Positions 45,088 through 53,552 of a DNA stretch of 62,187 bases are shown here, in pieces (positions within the stretch are counted from its first letter, which is position 1; every line of letters starts with the position of its first letter). A program made the position numbers and the translations under genes. Where the stretch lies: the NCBI RefSeq assembly GCF_014656075.1, contig NZ_BNBS01000045.1:1-62187 (forward strand), given 5' to 3'. The notes under the pieces were generated by a model. The model was not told where the DNA came from. It saw nothing but the letters and a program-made list of their open reading frames with translations, and did not search any database. This stretch comes from Streptomyces hydrogenans (GTDB taxonomy: Bacteria; Actinomycetota; Actinomycetes; Streptomycetales; Streptomycetaceae).

Positions 45088-45890
45088 GGAAGCCGATCCT
45101 ACGGGGCGGCCCGCCTCCTCCCCCAGGTCTCTCTCGCGGGCGGGGCCGACGGCCCGGACGCGTGCGCGGAGGGGCCGCAGCGCTTCCGCACTCCTTCCGC
45201 ACCCCGCCGAGAGCCGATTGTCTCCTCGACGGAGGACCAAAAATCTATCGTGGCCGTAGTAGACATAGAGGGGTAGGTGGGTTACGTTTTCTCTCGTAAC
45301 CCAGAGAGACAAGGAAGCCGGGCAGAGACGAACTGCCGGCGAGCAGCACGAACGGCATCAGTGAGCAGGACGGTGCGGCGGCGGAGTTTCGAAGCCAGGG
45401 CTTGGGCATGACGGCGACGGGACTGGCGGCCGGACCGGGAGGCCCGCGGTGATCAGGGGCCTCCGAGAGCGGGACCGCGGTCATGGCGAAGCGGTACCCG
45501 CGGAAGCAGTGGAGCGGTACCCCCGGTGAAAGGCGTCGGGCTGCGGACGCGCGCACCGGGGGCGCGACAGCGGCGCCCTCCCGGGCCGCAGAGCGGTACG
45601 CACCACCAGCAGGGCAAGAGGTCGATCAGCGAGGAAGAACGGAGGAGTGCGGCGCCATCAGGATCGCCCGGGCCGACGTCTTGGGCCCGGGTACCGCAGG
45701 ACATCGTCAGCGAGGTGGTCTTCGGTCGAGCAACCGCGATCCCCGCGCCCCCGGCAGCGACCAGGCCGGGCGGGCGGACACAGAAGGCCGGCGCTTCGTC
45801 AGGGCCGGCAGGTGGTGTAGTAGTTCCTTCAGGGCCCTGGTGCCAGCACTGGCACCAGGGCCCCTCTATGCGTTTCACGGAGAGGTGCAA
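45088..45890. promoter_or_regulatory. Long non-coding upstream region of the MerR-family gene
   Basis: About 800 bp without a convincing gene. Codon-position bias is lost in every frame, although one frame stays open. It contains the hairpin GGGTTACG-N8-CGTAACCC at 45279-45302, an AT-rich promoter-like patch at 45215-45300, and the 15-bp inverted repeat at 45832-45863. It may be a long structured leader or hold an unannotated ncRNA. It does not match RNase P, tmRNA or SRP RNA signatures that I know. Confidence 0.5.
45832..45863. promoter_or_regulatory. Perfect 15-bp inverted repeat before the MerR-family gene
   Basis: GGGCCCTGGTGCCAG and CTGGCACCAGGGCCC are separated by 2 nt and end 27 nt before the start codon. 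It may be an autoregulatory operator, or a hairpin that stalls transcription (CTCT follows). Confidence 0.7.
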
Positions 45891-46229
45891 ATGACAGCAG
45901 ACGACTCGTACGACCGTCTCGACGACGACGACTATCCCGCCTACACCATGGGAAGGGCCGCCGAGATGATCGGCGCCACCCAGGGCTTCCTCCGCGCCCT
46001 CGGCGAAGCCCGCCTGATCACTCCGCTGCGCTCCGGAGGCGGCCACCGCCGCTACTCCCGCTACCAGCTCCGCATCGCCGCCCGGGCCCGTGAACTCGTC
46101 GACCAGGGCACCCCGATCGAGGCCGCCTGCCGGATCATCATCCTCGAGGACCAGCTCGAGGAGGCCCAGCGCATCAACGCCGAGTACCGCCGCGCCGCCG
46201 AATCCGGCCCGCCCTCGGAACAGGCCTGA
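45891..46229 (+). CDS. MerR-family transcriptional regulator (short)
   Basis: 112 residues. An acidic N-terminus (SYDRLDDDDYP) precedes a MerR-type winged HTH (TMGRAAEMIGATQGFLRALGEARLI, GGHRRYSRYQLRIAARARELV) and a short helix IIILEDQLEEAQRINAEYRRA. It lacks a long effector domain, as in BldC-like or SoxR-truncated forms. ATG 45891 follows GGAGAGG. Convergent with the M23-like gene across a terminator. Target unknown. Confidence 0.88.
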   Translation: MTADDSYDRLDDDDYPAYTMGRAAEMIGATQGFLRALGEARLITPLRSGGGHRRYSRYQLRIAARARELVDQGTPIEAACRIIILEDQLEEAQRINAEYRRAAESGPPSEQA

Positions 46230-46295
46230 GACGACCACACCCCGCCCCGGCCCCGGCCGTCCGTCCGCGTGCGCGCGAGCGACGGCGGCGAGCGG

Positions 46296-46320
46296 GACGC
46301 GGCCCTCTTCGCGAGGGCCG
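46296..46320. terminator. Bidirectional terminator
   Basis: CGCGGCCCTC pairs with GAGGGCCGCG across TTCGC, between the convergent MerR and M23-like genes. Confidence 0.8.
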
Positions 46321-46351
46321 CGCAGCAGCAACCGGCACGGCCGGCAGCCGG

Positions 46352-47626
46352 TCAGAACTCCAGCACCTCGCGGTCGAGCGGGTAGCGGGCGCGGTGGGGG
46401 CCGTCGTACGGCGAGGGGCTGATCGGGAGGACGCCGGTGGGCTGGAGGCCCAGGTTGTCGTCCCAGATGCGGGGTTCCACGTGGCCGACGACGCGGAACT
46501 CGCGGAAGGTGAACGGCGGGCTGTCGGTCGGGAAGAACTCGGGCGTGGTCATCACCTGGAAGTGCAGGTGCGGCGTGGTCGAGTTGCCGCTGTTGCCGAT
46601 CCGCCCGAGGACCCGGCCGGGTTCGACGTGGTCGCCCTCCCGGACCTTGAGCGAGCCGGGCTCCAGGTGGGCGTAGAGCAGGTAGCGGCCCGGCGCGACC
46701 TCCACGGTGACGTGGTTGCCGACGGTCTCGTCGATCGGCGGGATCGGCGGTGAGACGGGCGGCGTGTTGTCCGGGATCCCGTCCCGGACCTCCACCACCC
46801 TGCCGCCGGCCGCGGCGACGACCGGCTGCCGGTAGCTCAGGTAGCTGGTGAGCAGCGCGGGGTCGCCCTCCCAGGTCCGGCCCCGCTCGCCGACCCGGTA
46901 CCAGTCGATGGCGAAGCGCTGCGGCACGTCGAAGCGGCCGTTGATCGGGGCGAGGCCGCGCCGGTGGTGGGTGTTGCCGCAGCACGACTCGCTGGAGTAC
47001 CAGGTGCCGGGGCGGACCGGGGCGTTCAGGTTCAGCGGCGCGGTGCGGCCGGTCGGGGTGACCTGGACGGTCTCCTCGAACGGGGAGGGGCCGGAGGCGG
47101 TGAGAACGGCGCCCGAGAGGTGGTGTTCGAGGACCTTGGGCACCCGCCGGTCGCGGTCGAGGGCCAGGTCGATCCAGATGACCCACTGCTGGGAGCCCGG
47201 GATGACGGTCGGCGTGGGCCCCGGGGGCGCCGGGGTGTACCCGTCCGCACCCGGCAGCGGGTCGCCCACGGGATTGGCGGCGTCGGCCAGCGCCCGGCCG
47301 CTCAGCGAGCCCACCACCCGGTGGGTGCGGGCGTCCCGGACCTCGACCCGGTCGAGGCGCACCCGCGTGCTGCTGGGCAGCGCGCTCGTGGTGAGCAGTT
47401 CGTAGGAGAGGTGCGTCCTGCCGTCCGTGGCGGGGAACGGCGTCGGTTCGGTCATCACCGCCGCCGTCAGCGGCGTGAACTGCGGGCCGGACGCGGGACC
47501 GGCCGTGTCGGTCCCGTACCCGGATGCCGTCGAGGCGGTCAGCATGCCGACCGCGAGCACGGCGGTCACGAGCCCGCGACGTAGCGGGCTCCGGCCGGTG
47601 CGGTTGCGAGGGTCGTGCTCTGCCAT
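46352..47626 (-). CDS. Secreted M23-like peptidase family protein
   Basis: 424 residues. The N-terminal export signal is RRGLVTAVLAVGMLTASTASG, followed by an Ig-like beta domain of about 200 residues, then a LytM/M23 fold: PVVAAAGGRVVEV, GNHVTVEV, LLYAHLEPGSLKVREGDHV, GNSGNSTTPHLHFQV. The second zinc motif HLH is kept, but the first, usually HxxxD, reads RFAID, so its His is missing and activity may be lost or altered. Two adjacent Cys (ESCCGN) are notable. ATG 47626 follows GGAAGAG. Confidence 0.87.
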   Translation of the reverse strand: MAEHDPRNRTGRSPLRRGLVTAVLAVGMLTASTASGYGTDTAGPASGPQFTPLTAAVMTEPTPFPATDGRTHLSYELLTTSALPSSTRVRLDRVEVRDARTHRVVGSLSGRALADAANPVGDPLPGADGYTPAPPGPTPTVIPGSQQWVIWIDLALDRDRRVPKVLEHHLSGAVLTASGPSPFEETVQVTPTGRTAPLNLNAPVRPGTWYSSESCCGNTHHRRGLAPINGRFDVPQRFAIDWYRVGERGRTWEGDPALLTSYLSYRQPVVAAAGGRVVEVRDGIPDNTPPVSPPIPPIDETVGNHVTVEVAPGRYLLYAHLEPGSLKVREGDHVEPGRVLGRIGNSGNSTTPHLHFQVMTTPEFFPTDSPPFTFREFRVVGHVEPRIWDDNLGLQPTGVLPISPSPYDGPHRARYPLDREVLEF

Positions 47627-47805
47627 GGTGCTCTTCCAGTCGTGTGGCCCGGGCCGTGAGGGCACCGGCACGCCCCGCGCCGAGACGCAGGCCCCTGTGT
47701 AACCCGGCGGGGCACCGCTCCGGGCCCGGGGCGCCGGAGCCGCATCCGAACTCCACCCGTCCAGCCGCATGACGATCAGCGGAAGGCCGGCGCCGCTCGG
47801 CGGGG

Positions 47806-48633
47806 TCAGGTGGCGGGCGAGGCCCACCAGGTGGAGGGGGCCGCGACGGTGTAGCCCAGGGACTCGTACAGCGGGCGGCCCAGCTTCGAGGCGGTGAGCG
47901 TGACCGGGAGGTGCGCCAGGGGGGCGAGGGAGCCGAGCATGACGGCGCGGCCCACACCGCGCGAGCGGAAGGCCGCGGAGGTGCCGACCCAGTAGTGGCT
48001 GCCGACCCCGGCGTCCACGACGCTGAGGGCGGCTCCCGCCGGGACGCCGTCGTGCAGGGCGAGGTGGACGTCCACGCCGGGCTGCTCGATCAGGGCCTGC
48101 GGGAACAGCTCGCCGGGGTGGTGGGGCGTGAAACCGGTCAGGTCGAAGCCCTCGATCACGATCCGTTCGGCCGCCTGGAGGTCCTCGGGCCGGCGGACCC
48201 GGATCACGTCGAGCGCCGGTGCGCCGACGGGCCCGGGCGGGCGGGTCATGACCGGCATCTGCCAGCTGCGCAGGCCCAGGTGGCTCAGGTCGGTCGAGCT
48301 GAACGGGTCCTCGACGAGCGCCGGGCCCGCGGCCCGGCGCACCAGCTCGCTCGCCTCGGCCACCTCGTCCGGCCCGAGGTCGGGCTCCTGGACCAGGACG
48401 CGCAGGCCGGCGCGCTCGTCGCCGTCGATCGCGACGAAGCCGCGGCGCCGGACGACCTGGTGCCCCCGGCTCCGGCCGGTCGCGGTCCAGAGCGCGGCGG
48501 AGTTCCGGGCCTGGAGCCTCAGGGCGTCGGGCAGCGGGGCGGGGGTGGACGCGGGGGCGGGACCAGGTGCGGATCCGGGGGCGGCCGCGGGTTCCGGCCG
48601 GACCTCGTCCGATGAAGTGGATCTTGTCGTCAT
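47806..48633 (-). CDS. GNAT family N-acetyltransferase
   Basis: 275 residues. An N-terminal Pro/Ala-rich low-complexity stretch is followed by a degenerate first half and a C-terminal GNAT core with the acetyl-CoA loop AAFRSRGVGRAVM and LPVTLTASKLGRPLYESLGY. The start is ATG at 48633. Monocistronic, next to the M23-like gene on the same strand. Substrate unknown. Confidence 0.85.
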   Translation of the reverse strand: MTTRSTSSDEVRPEPAAAPGSAPGPAPASTPAPLPDALRLQARNSAALWTATGRSRGHQVVRRRGFVAIDGDERAGLRVLVQEPDLGPDEVAEASELVRRAAGPALVEDPFSSTDLSHLGLRSWQMPVMTRPPGPVGAPALDVIRVRRPEDLQAAERIVIEGFDLTGFTPHHPGELFPQALIEQPGVDVHLALHDGVPAGAALSVVDAGVGSHYWVGTSAAFRSRGVGRAVMLGSLAPLAHLPVTLTASKLGRPLYESLGYTVAAPSTWWASPAT

Positions 48634-48699
48634 GACGCCTACGGTAGTGCGCAACTCCCGTTCACCCGAGGGAGATTCGCGGCGCCGTCGAGTCGCCGG

Positions 48700-48912
48700 T
48701 CAGTTCTTCCCGTCGTCGTCGGGCGTCTCCGTCGCCTCGGCCCCGCGGGCCTTCTCGCGCATCTTGCGCACCAGTTCCGCCTTGCGGTCGGCGGCGTCCT
48801 GGCGGTCGAGGTTGCGGTGCGGGCCGTTGTTCTGGCGCTCGGCGCGGGACAGCTTCTTGCGCTGGCCGCCGCCCTGGCCGACGGGGTTGTTGATGTTCTT
48901 GCTGTCGGTCAC
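48700..48912 (-). CDS. DUF6243-like small basic protein
   Basis: A 70-residue highly charged protein with NNPVGQGGGQRKKLSRAERQ and NGPHRNLDRQDAADRKAELVRKMREK, disordered or helical. I recognise it as the small Streptomyces family labelled DUF6243. GTG 48912 follows GGGAG. No signal peptide or domain. Function unknown; its basic nature suggests nucleic-acid or ribosome contact. Confidence 0.75.
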   Translation of the reverse strand: MTDSKNINNPVGQGGGQRKKLSRAERQNNGPHRNLDRQDAADRKAELVRKMREKARGAEATETPDDDGKN

Positions 48913-49192
48913 GGGGGCTCCCGGGTGGTGGGGGGATGGGATCGCGACGTTACCCGGTCCCCTCCCCGGCCGGGTCGACGAGGCGGGGCAGGACGGCCCC
49001 GCGCCGATCCGGACCGAAGCCCCCGGCCTTCCCGTCGGCACCCGCGCCGCCGGCGCGCCGCGCTCCGGGCGGCTCCTCGCGCGCCCGCGCCTCACCGGCG
49101 ACCGCGGCCCGCCCCCGTGCGCCCGGGTCCGTGCGCCCGGGCCCGCCCGCCCCGCGTCGACCGGTCCGCCGCACGGACGGACTGAGGGGCCG

Positions 49193-49675
49193 TCAGTAGT
49201 AGCTGTGCATGATCTCGGTGGCCCAGGCGGGCTGGGTGGTGGCGCCGCGCGGGCCGAACTCGTCCATGTAGGGCTTGATGTCGAGGACCGGGGTGCCGTC
49301 GACCGCGTCCAGGCCCTCCACGTGGAGCTCGCGTCCGTCGACCCGCAGCAGCCGGCAGCGGGACACCCCGAGGCGGTTGGGGCGGTTCTTGCCGCGCTGG
49401 GCGAAGATGCCGACCAGCGGCCAGTCGGGGTTGCCGCGCGGGTGCCGGGCCCCCGTCTCCACCTTCTCCTCCGGCACCCGGTCGAAGTGGTAGACGACCT
49501 CCACGTGCGAGAAGGCGTCCAGTCCGGCGAGCGCGTCCGCGCCGAACCGTCCGTCGAGGCGGATCACCGCCGCCACCCCGCCCCACTCGTCGTCCCGGAC
49601 CTCGGCCCGGCCTCCGACCACCCGGCCGACCGGGACGGTGACGATGTCCATGGGGGCGGGTCCGTGCTCCGTCAT
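49193..49675 (-). CDS. TrmO/TsaA (UPF0066) family, probable tRNA methyltransferase
   Basis: A 160-residue beta-barrel of the TsaA/TrmO family: VIRLDGRFGADALAGLDAFSHVEVVYHFDR, RHPRGNPDWPLVGIFAQRGKNRPNRLGVSR and LDAVDGTPVLDIKPYM are classic. TrmO N6-methylates t6A37 in threonine tRNA of E. coli. Residues after DIKPYM are shorter here than in enterobacterial TrmO. ATG 49675. Confidence 0.9.
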   Translation of the reverse strand: MTEHGPAPMDIVTVPVGRVVGGRAEVRDDEWGGVAAVIRLDGRFGADALAGLDAFSHVEVVYHFDRVPEEKVETGARHPRGNPDWPLVGIFAQRGKNRPNRLGVSRCRLLRVDGRELHVEGLDAVDGTPVLDIKPYMDEFGPRGATTQPAWATEIMHSYY

Positions 49676-49872
49676 GCGCTGCGCCTTTCGCGAGGGGTGG
49701 GAAGCGGGCGGGGCCGGGGACTCCGCCTCGTGGGCGGTGGTCTCCGGCGCCGGGCGGGTGCGGCGTCCATGGTGTCCGGCCGGGAGGACGCGGGCAAGGG
49801 GCCGGGGCGGCGTGCGGGGCCGGTCAGGATCGGAGAAGCGGGGGTGCGGGGGCCGGACCTAGCGTGTTCGTC

Positions 49873-50526
49873 ATGACCTCACTGACGCAGATCACGCTGG
49901 AAGTCACCGACCTCGCCGCCGCCGAGAGCTTCTACGCCGCCTCCGGGCTCGGCGCCCACGTGCGGCTGCGGGCCGCCGCCGCGGACGTGCCCTCGGAGGG
50001 GTTCCGCGGCTTCACGGTCTCCCTCACGGTGCCGCGGCCGGCCGACGTCCGGGCCCTCGTCGAGGCGGCGACCGCCGCCGGGGGCACGGCCCTGAAGCCC
50101 GCCGCGAAGTCCTTCTGGGGTTACGGCGGCGTCGTGTCCGCCCCGGACGGGACGATCTGGAAGTTCGCCTCCTCCGAGAAGAAGGAGAGCGGGCCCGCCA
50201 CCGGGCTGGTCGAGCGGGTCGTGGTGCTGCTGGGCACCTCGGACATGACCGCCACCAAGGAGTTCTACGTCGCCCACGGCCTCACCGTCGCCCGGAGCTT
50301 CGGCCGCAAGTACGTCGAGTTCGCCGCGCCCGAGGGCGCCGTGACGCTCGCGCTGTACCCGCGCCGGGCCCTCGCCAAGGACGCCGGCGTCCCGGCCGAC
50401 GGCGGCGGGGCGCACCGGGTCGCGCTCGGCGGCGGCACGGCCCGCTTCACCGACCCGGACGGCTTCTCGTGGGAGCCGGAGACGGAGGTCCGGGCGCGGG
50501 CCCGGGCGCGGACCGCGGGCGTCTGA
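49873..50526 (+). CDS. Two-domain VOC (glyoxalase-like) protein
   Basis: 217 residues with two VOC modules: LTQITLEVTDLAAAESFYAASG and VERVVVLLGTSDMTATKEFYVAHG start the two halves. WGYGGVVSAPDGTIWKFASSEKK and TARFTDPDGFSWEPE form the ends of the modules. Enzyme class is open: lyase, dioxygenase or resistance protein. ATG 49873 is preferred over GTG 49864. Standalone, divergent from tsaA. Confidence 0.88.
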   Translation: MTSLTQITLEVTDLAAAESFYAASGLGAHVRLRAAAADVPSEGFRGFTVSLTVPRPADVRALVEAATAAGGTALKPAAKSFWGYGGVVSAPDGTIWKFASSEKKESGPATGLVERVVVLLGTSDMTATKEFYVAHGLTVARSFGRKYVEFAAPEGAVTLALYPRRALAKDAGVPADGGGAHRVALGGGTARFTDPDGFSWEPETEVRARARARTAGV

Positions 50527-50718
50527 CGGGCGCGGTCGACAGGGGGCGGGCGACGGGGCTCGACCGCCGAGGCGCGGGCGACGGGCGACGGGGCGGCACG
50601 GGCGGCGGGGGGTGACGGAGGGGGCGGGTGACCCGGATCACTCCCCCCGCCCCCGGCCGGGTGTCACATCCGGAGGCCCTGTCCGGTCTTCCCTGGTGGA
50701 GACACCTGGAGGTTGACC

Positions 50719-51627
50719 ATGAGGATCCTGATCGCCGGCGCGACCGGCGCCATCGGACGTCCGCTGACCCGTGCCCTGATCCGGGACGGGCACGAGGTGC
50801 TGGCCCTGGCCCGTTCGGAGGGCTCGGCGGGGACGGTACGCGCCCTGGGCGCGACGCCCGTCCGGGCGGACGCGCTCGACCGGGAGGGCCTGCTGCGGGC
50901 CCTGGACGGGCTGTCCGCCGACGCGGTGGTGCACCAGCTGACGGCGCTCAAGGCGCCCCGGCTCCGGCTCACGGCGGACGACCCGAGCAACGTGCTGCGG
51001 GAGCGCGGCACCGCGCACCTCCTGGAGGCGGCGGGGGTGCTGGGGGCGGGCCGTTTCGTCACGCAGTCGCTGGTCCTGGGCTACGGCTACCACGACCACG
51101 GGGAGCGGCCCGTCACCGAGGAGGACCGCTTCGGCGTCCTCGGCGGCACCGTCGCCGACCACGTCGTGACGGGTCTCGTCGAGGCGGAGGGCAGGCTCTT
51201 CGCCGCCGGGCACGTGGCGGGCACGGCGCTGCGGTACGGCGTCTTCTACGGCCCCGGCACCTGGTTCGACCCGACGCCCGGCAGCCGGCCGTTCCCCGTC
51301 CCCCGGGGCGGCGGCGGCACGATGTCGTGGGTGCACGTCGAGGACGCGGCCGAGGCGACGGTCGCCGCGCTGGCCCGGGGGCGGGCGGGGGAGGCGTACA
51401 ACATCGTCGACGACCGGCCCTCCACCTGGGGCGAGCTCGCCGAGGCCCGCGGCGGGCGCGGTCTCCGCCTGCCCGGCCGTCTTCTCCGCCTGGCCGTCCC
51501 CTACCTGGGCTCCCTCATGCTCGACACCCGTCTGCGGGTCTCGCACGCGAAGGCCACCCGGGAGCTCGGCTGGACCCCCCGCCACCCGGACCACCGGGCG
51601 GGCATGGCGGCCGCGGCGGCCCGCTGA
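50719..51627 (+). CDS. NAD(P)-dependent epimerase/SDR family protein
   Basis: 302 residues, extended SDR. Nucleotide loop GATGAIGRPLTRALI, active-site region FVTQSLVLGYGYHDHG (Tyr in a non-canonical context; the usual YxxxK is not clear), ALRYGVFYGPGTWFDP and IVDDRP. ATG 50719 follows GGAGG. Substrate unknown. It is preceded by 192 bp of non-coding DNA and is monocistronic. Confidence 0.88.
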   Translation: MRILIAGATGAIGRPLTRALIRDGHEVLALARSEGSAGTVRALGATPVRADALDREGLLRALDGLSADAVVHQLTALKAPRLRLTADDPSNVLRERGTAHLLEAAGVLGAGRFVTQSLVLGYGYHDHGERPVTEEDRFGVLGGTVADHVVTGLVEAEGRLFAAGHVAGTALRYGVFYGPGTWFDPTPGSRPFPVPRGGGGTMSWVHVEDAAEATVAALARGRAGEAYNIVDDRPSTWGELAEARGGRGLRLPGRLLRLAVPYLGSLMLDTRLRVSHAKATRELGWTPRHPDHRAGMAAAAAR

Positions 51628-51654
51628 CCCGCGGGCGCGGGTGCGCCGCGGGTC
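51626..51654. terminator. Terminator candidate between convergent genes
   Basis: GACCCGCGG pairs with CCGCGGGTC over an 11-nt loop, overlapping the stop codon of the SDR gene and facing the DUF1801 gene. Confidence 0.6.
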
Positions 51655-51698
51655 GGAACGGGGCCGGGCGGGTGTGCTGCGGGGCCGGGCGGTGGCGG

Positions 51699-52184
51699 TC
51701 AGGCGGTGGCGCGCTCGATGAGGGCCTCGATGCGGGCCTCGACCTCGGGGGTGAGGACGGTGAGGGCGAAGGCGGTGGGCCACATGTCGCCGTCGTCGAG
51801 GGTGGCGGGGTCGTTGAAGCCGAGGGTGGCGTAGCGGGCCTTGAACTTGGCGGCGCTCTGGAAGAAGAAGAGGACCTTGCCGTCCCGGGCGTAGGCGGGC
51901 ATGCCGTACCAGGTCTTGGGGGTCAGGCCGGGCGCGACCCGCTTGACCAGGGCGTGGATGCCCTCGGCGAGGACGCGGTCCTCGTCGGCCATCTCGGCGA
52001 CCTTCGCGAGGAGGTCGGCCTCGCCGTCGGCGGCCTTGGCGCGGCCGCCGCGGGCCGTGCCGGCCTTCAGCTCCTTCGCCCGCTCCTTCATCGCCTCGCG
52101 CTCGTCCTCGTCGAAGCCGTCGTAGGACTTGGCGCTCCCGGTCGCCCCCGCGCCCTTGGTGGTCCGTGTGCTCCTGGTGGTCAT
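51699..52184 (-). CDS. DUF1801 family protein
   Basis: A 161-residue protein. Charged N-terminus, then a DUF1801/YdhG-like domain: HALVKRVAPGLTPKTWYGMPAYARDGKVLFFFQSAAKFKARYATLGF and ALIERA at the end. Members bind metal or small ligands (one is a frataxin-like Fe chaperone). ATG 52184. Function unknown. Confidence 0.87.
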   Translation of the reverse strand: MTTRSTRTTKGAGATGSAKSYDGFDEDEREAMKERAKELKAGTARGGRAKAADGEADLLAKVAEMADEDRVLAEGIHALVKRVAPGLTPKTWYGMPAYARDGKVLFFFQSAAKFKARYATLGFNDPATLDDGDMWPTAFALTVLTPEVEARIEALIERATA

Positions 52185-52281
52185 GGCCGGTCCCCTCGTC
52201 GATGTGCCGCTCGGCTTGCTCGGTGCTGTTCCAGGCTAGGTTTCGCCGGTCCCGGGTGCTTCTCCGAAACCGACCGGCGGC

Positions 52282-52725
52282 TCAGGCGAGCCAGGCGCCG
52301 TCGCGCATCAGGGTGCGCCCGTCGAGTTCGTCGGCCTCGCGCCAGGCGTGCACGCGCCGCGGCCGGATGTGGAAGTACTGGTAAGGCCGGGTGAGTTCGC
52401 GCGGGTCGAAGCCGGTCTTCTCGGCGAACGCGTCGCCCGTGCCGGCCGGGAGGTCGGCGAGGTCCACGGGCTCGGCGGTGCCGTCGATCATCACCACGTC
52501 GCGGGTGGGCCCGAGGGCCAGCCGGACCCGGCCGTCGGCCAGCAGGTTGCGGCCGGTGAGGGAGGCGCGCGGGGTGGAGACCAGGACGGCGGCGCCGTCC
52601 CAGAGGAAGGAGAGCGGGATCAGGTGGCCCTGACTGGCCACCCACAGGTCCACGTCGGTCTCCAGGCGGGCCAGGGTGTCCTTGAGGCGTTCCTCGCGGG
52701 ACCTCGGCGCGGGCGTGGTGGTCAT
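52282..52725 (-). CDS. Pyridoxamine 5'-phosphate oxidase family protein
   Basis: A 147-residue split beta-barrel flavin- or F420-binding protein: LIPLSFLWDGAAVLVSTPRASLTGRNLLADGRVRLALGPTRDVVMIDG is the PPOX signature. ATG 52725 overlaps the stop of the truncated AraC gene by 4 nt (ATGA), so the two are coupled. Possible detoxifying oxidoreductase; substrate unknown. Confidence 0.88.
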   Translation of the reverse strand: MTTTPAPRSREERLKDTLARLETDVDLWVASQGHLIPLSFLWDGAAVLVSTPRASLTGRNLLADGRVRLALGPTRDVVMIDGTAEPVDLADLPAGTGDAFAEKTGFDPRELTRPYQYFHIRPRRVHAWREADELDGRTLMRDGAWLA

Positions 52726-52964
52726 GGCGTCTCCCCCCGGGTGGCGCGCAGTGCGGTGACGAAGGCGTACGGCGTCGTCTCGTACGCCCGGGTGAACGTG
52801 CGGTGCAGCGTCTCCGCGGTCAGGCCCGCCTCCCGGGCGAGGCCCGGGACGTCCAGCGGGCGGGTGTACTCGCGGTCGATGCGGTCGCGGATCCTGCGCA
52901 GCTCCCTCAGCTCCTGGAGCCGTACCGTCCGGGTGCGGGCTTCGGCCCACGCGGGCTGGCACAT
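52722..52964 (-). pseudogene. Truncated AraC-family regulator
   Basis: 80 residues. The N-terminus (MCQPAWAEARTRTVRLQELRELRRIRDRIDREYTRPLDV) is that of the short Streptomyces AraC regulators that pair with VOC proteins. One HTH is present (PGLAREAGLTAETLHRTFTRAYETTPYAFVTALRA), but the second HTH (normally another 50-60 residues) is missing and the frame stops in the PPOX start. A 3' deletion is likely; a single HTH could still bind DNA poorly. AGGGGGGAC precedes ATG 52964. Confidence 0.65.
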
Positions 52965-52983
52965 GTCGGTCCCCCCTGCCGGA

Positions 52984-53394
52984 TCAGCGCACTTCCTGGA
53001 TGCGGATCAGATTGCCCGCCGGGTCGCGGAAGGCGCAGTCGCGGACGCCGTAGGGCTGCTGGGTGGGCTCCTGGACGACCTCGGTGTCGCCGGCGGCGAC
53101 CTTCGCGAAGACGGCGTCGAGGTCGGGGGTGGCGAGGAGGATCCAGCCGTACGTCCCCTTGGCCATCATCTCCGTGATGGTGCGGCGCTCGTCCTCCGTG
53201 ATGCCCGGATCGACGGCCGGCGGGGCGAGCAGGATCGAGGTGCCGGACTGTCCGGCGGGGCCGACGGTGATCCAGCGCGTCCTGCCCTGGCCGACGTCGC
53301 TGCGCACCTCGAAGCCGAGGACGTCGCGGAAGAAGACGAGGGAGGCGTCGGGGTCCTCGTGCGGGAGGACGGTGGTGTGGATGGTGAGGTCCAT
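52984..53394 (-). CDS. VOC family protein
   Basis: 136 residues with one VOC module pair (IHTTVLPHEDPDASLVFFRDVLGFEVRSDVGQG and RDCAFRDPAGNLIRI). Typical partner of AraC regulators of this type. ATG 53394. First gene of a three-gene minus-strand unit VOC-AraC(truncated)-PPOX. The unit may act on a toxic or antibiotic substrate, but this is only inference from the family. Confidence 0.88.
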   Translation of the reverse strand: MDLTIHTTVLPHEDPDASLVFFRDVLGFEVRSDVGQGRTRWITVGPAGQSGTSILLAPPAVDPGITEDERRTITEMMAKGTYGWILLATPDLDAVFAKVAAGDTEVVQEPTQQPYGVRDCAFRDPAGNLIRIQEVR

Positions 53395-53552
53395 GCGGAT
53401 CAAGGTAGTTGGCGGCGCGGGCGCGCGCTTCTCGAATCCTGACCGTGTTCGGGCGGGCGGGTCCCGGAGGAGCGTCACCGCCGTCACCGCGGGCGCCGGG
53501 CCGGCGAGGACGAGGACGTGCCGGGCGTTCTGGAGGACCCGGGTCCCCCCTC

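Noticed and set aside
45483..45890. Longer MerR protein starting at ATG 45483, or an IS3-type transposase
   Set aside because: Only the first few residues resemble a transposase; codon bias is absent and the MerR gene has a good SD at 45891.
45088..45890. RNase P RNA, tmRNA or SRP RNA gene
   Set aside because: None of the conserved core sequences that I know for these RNAs was found.
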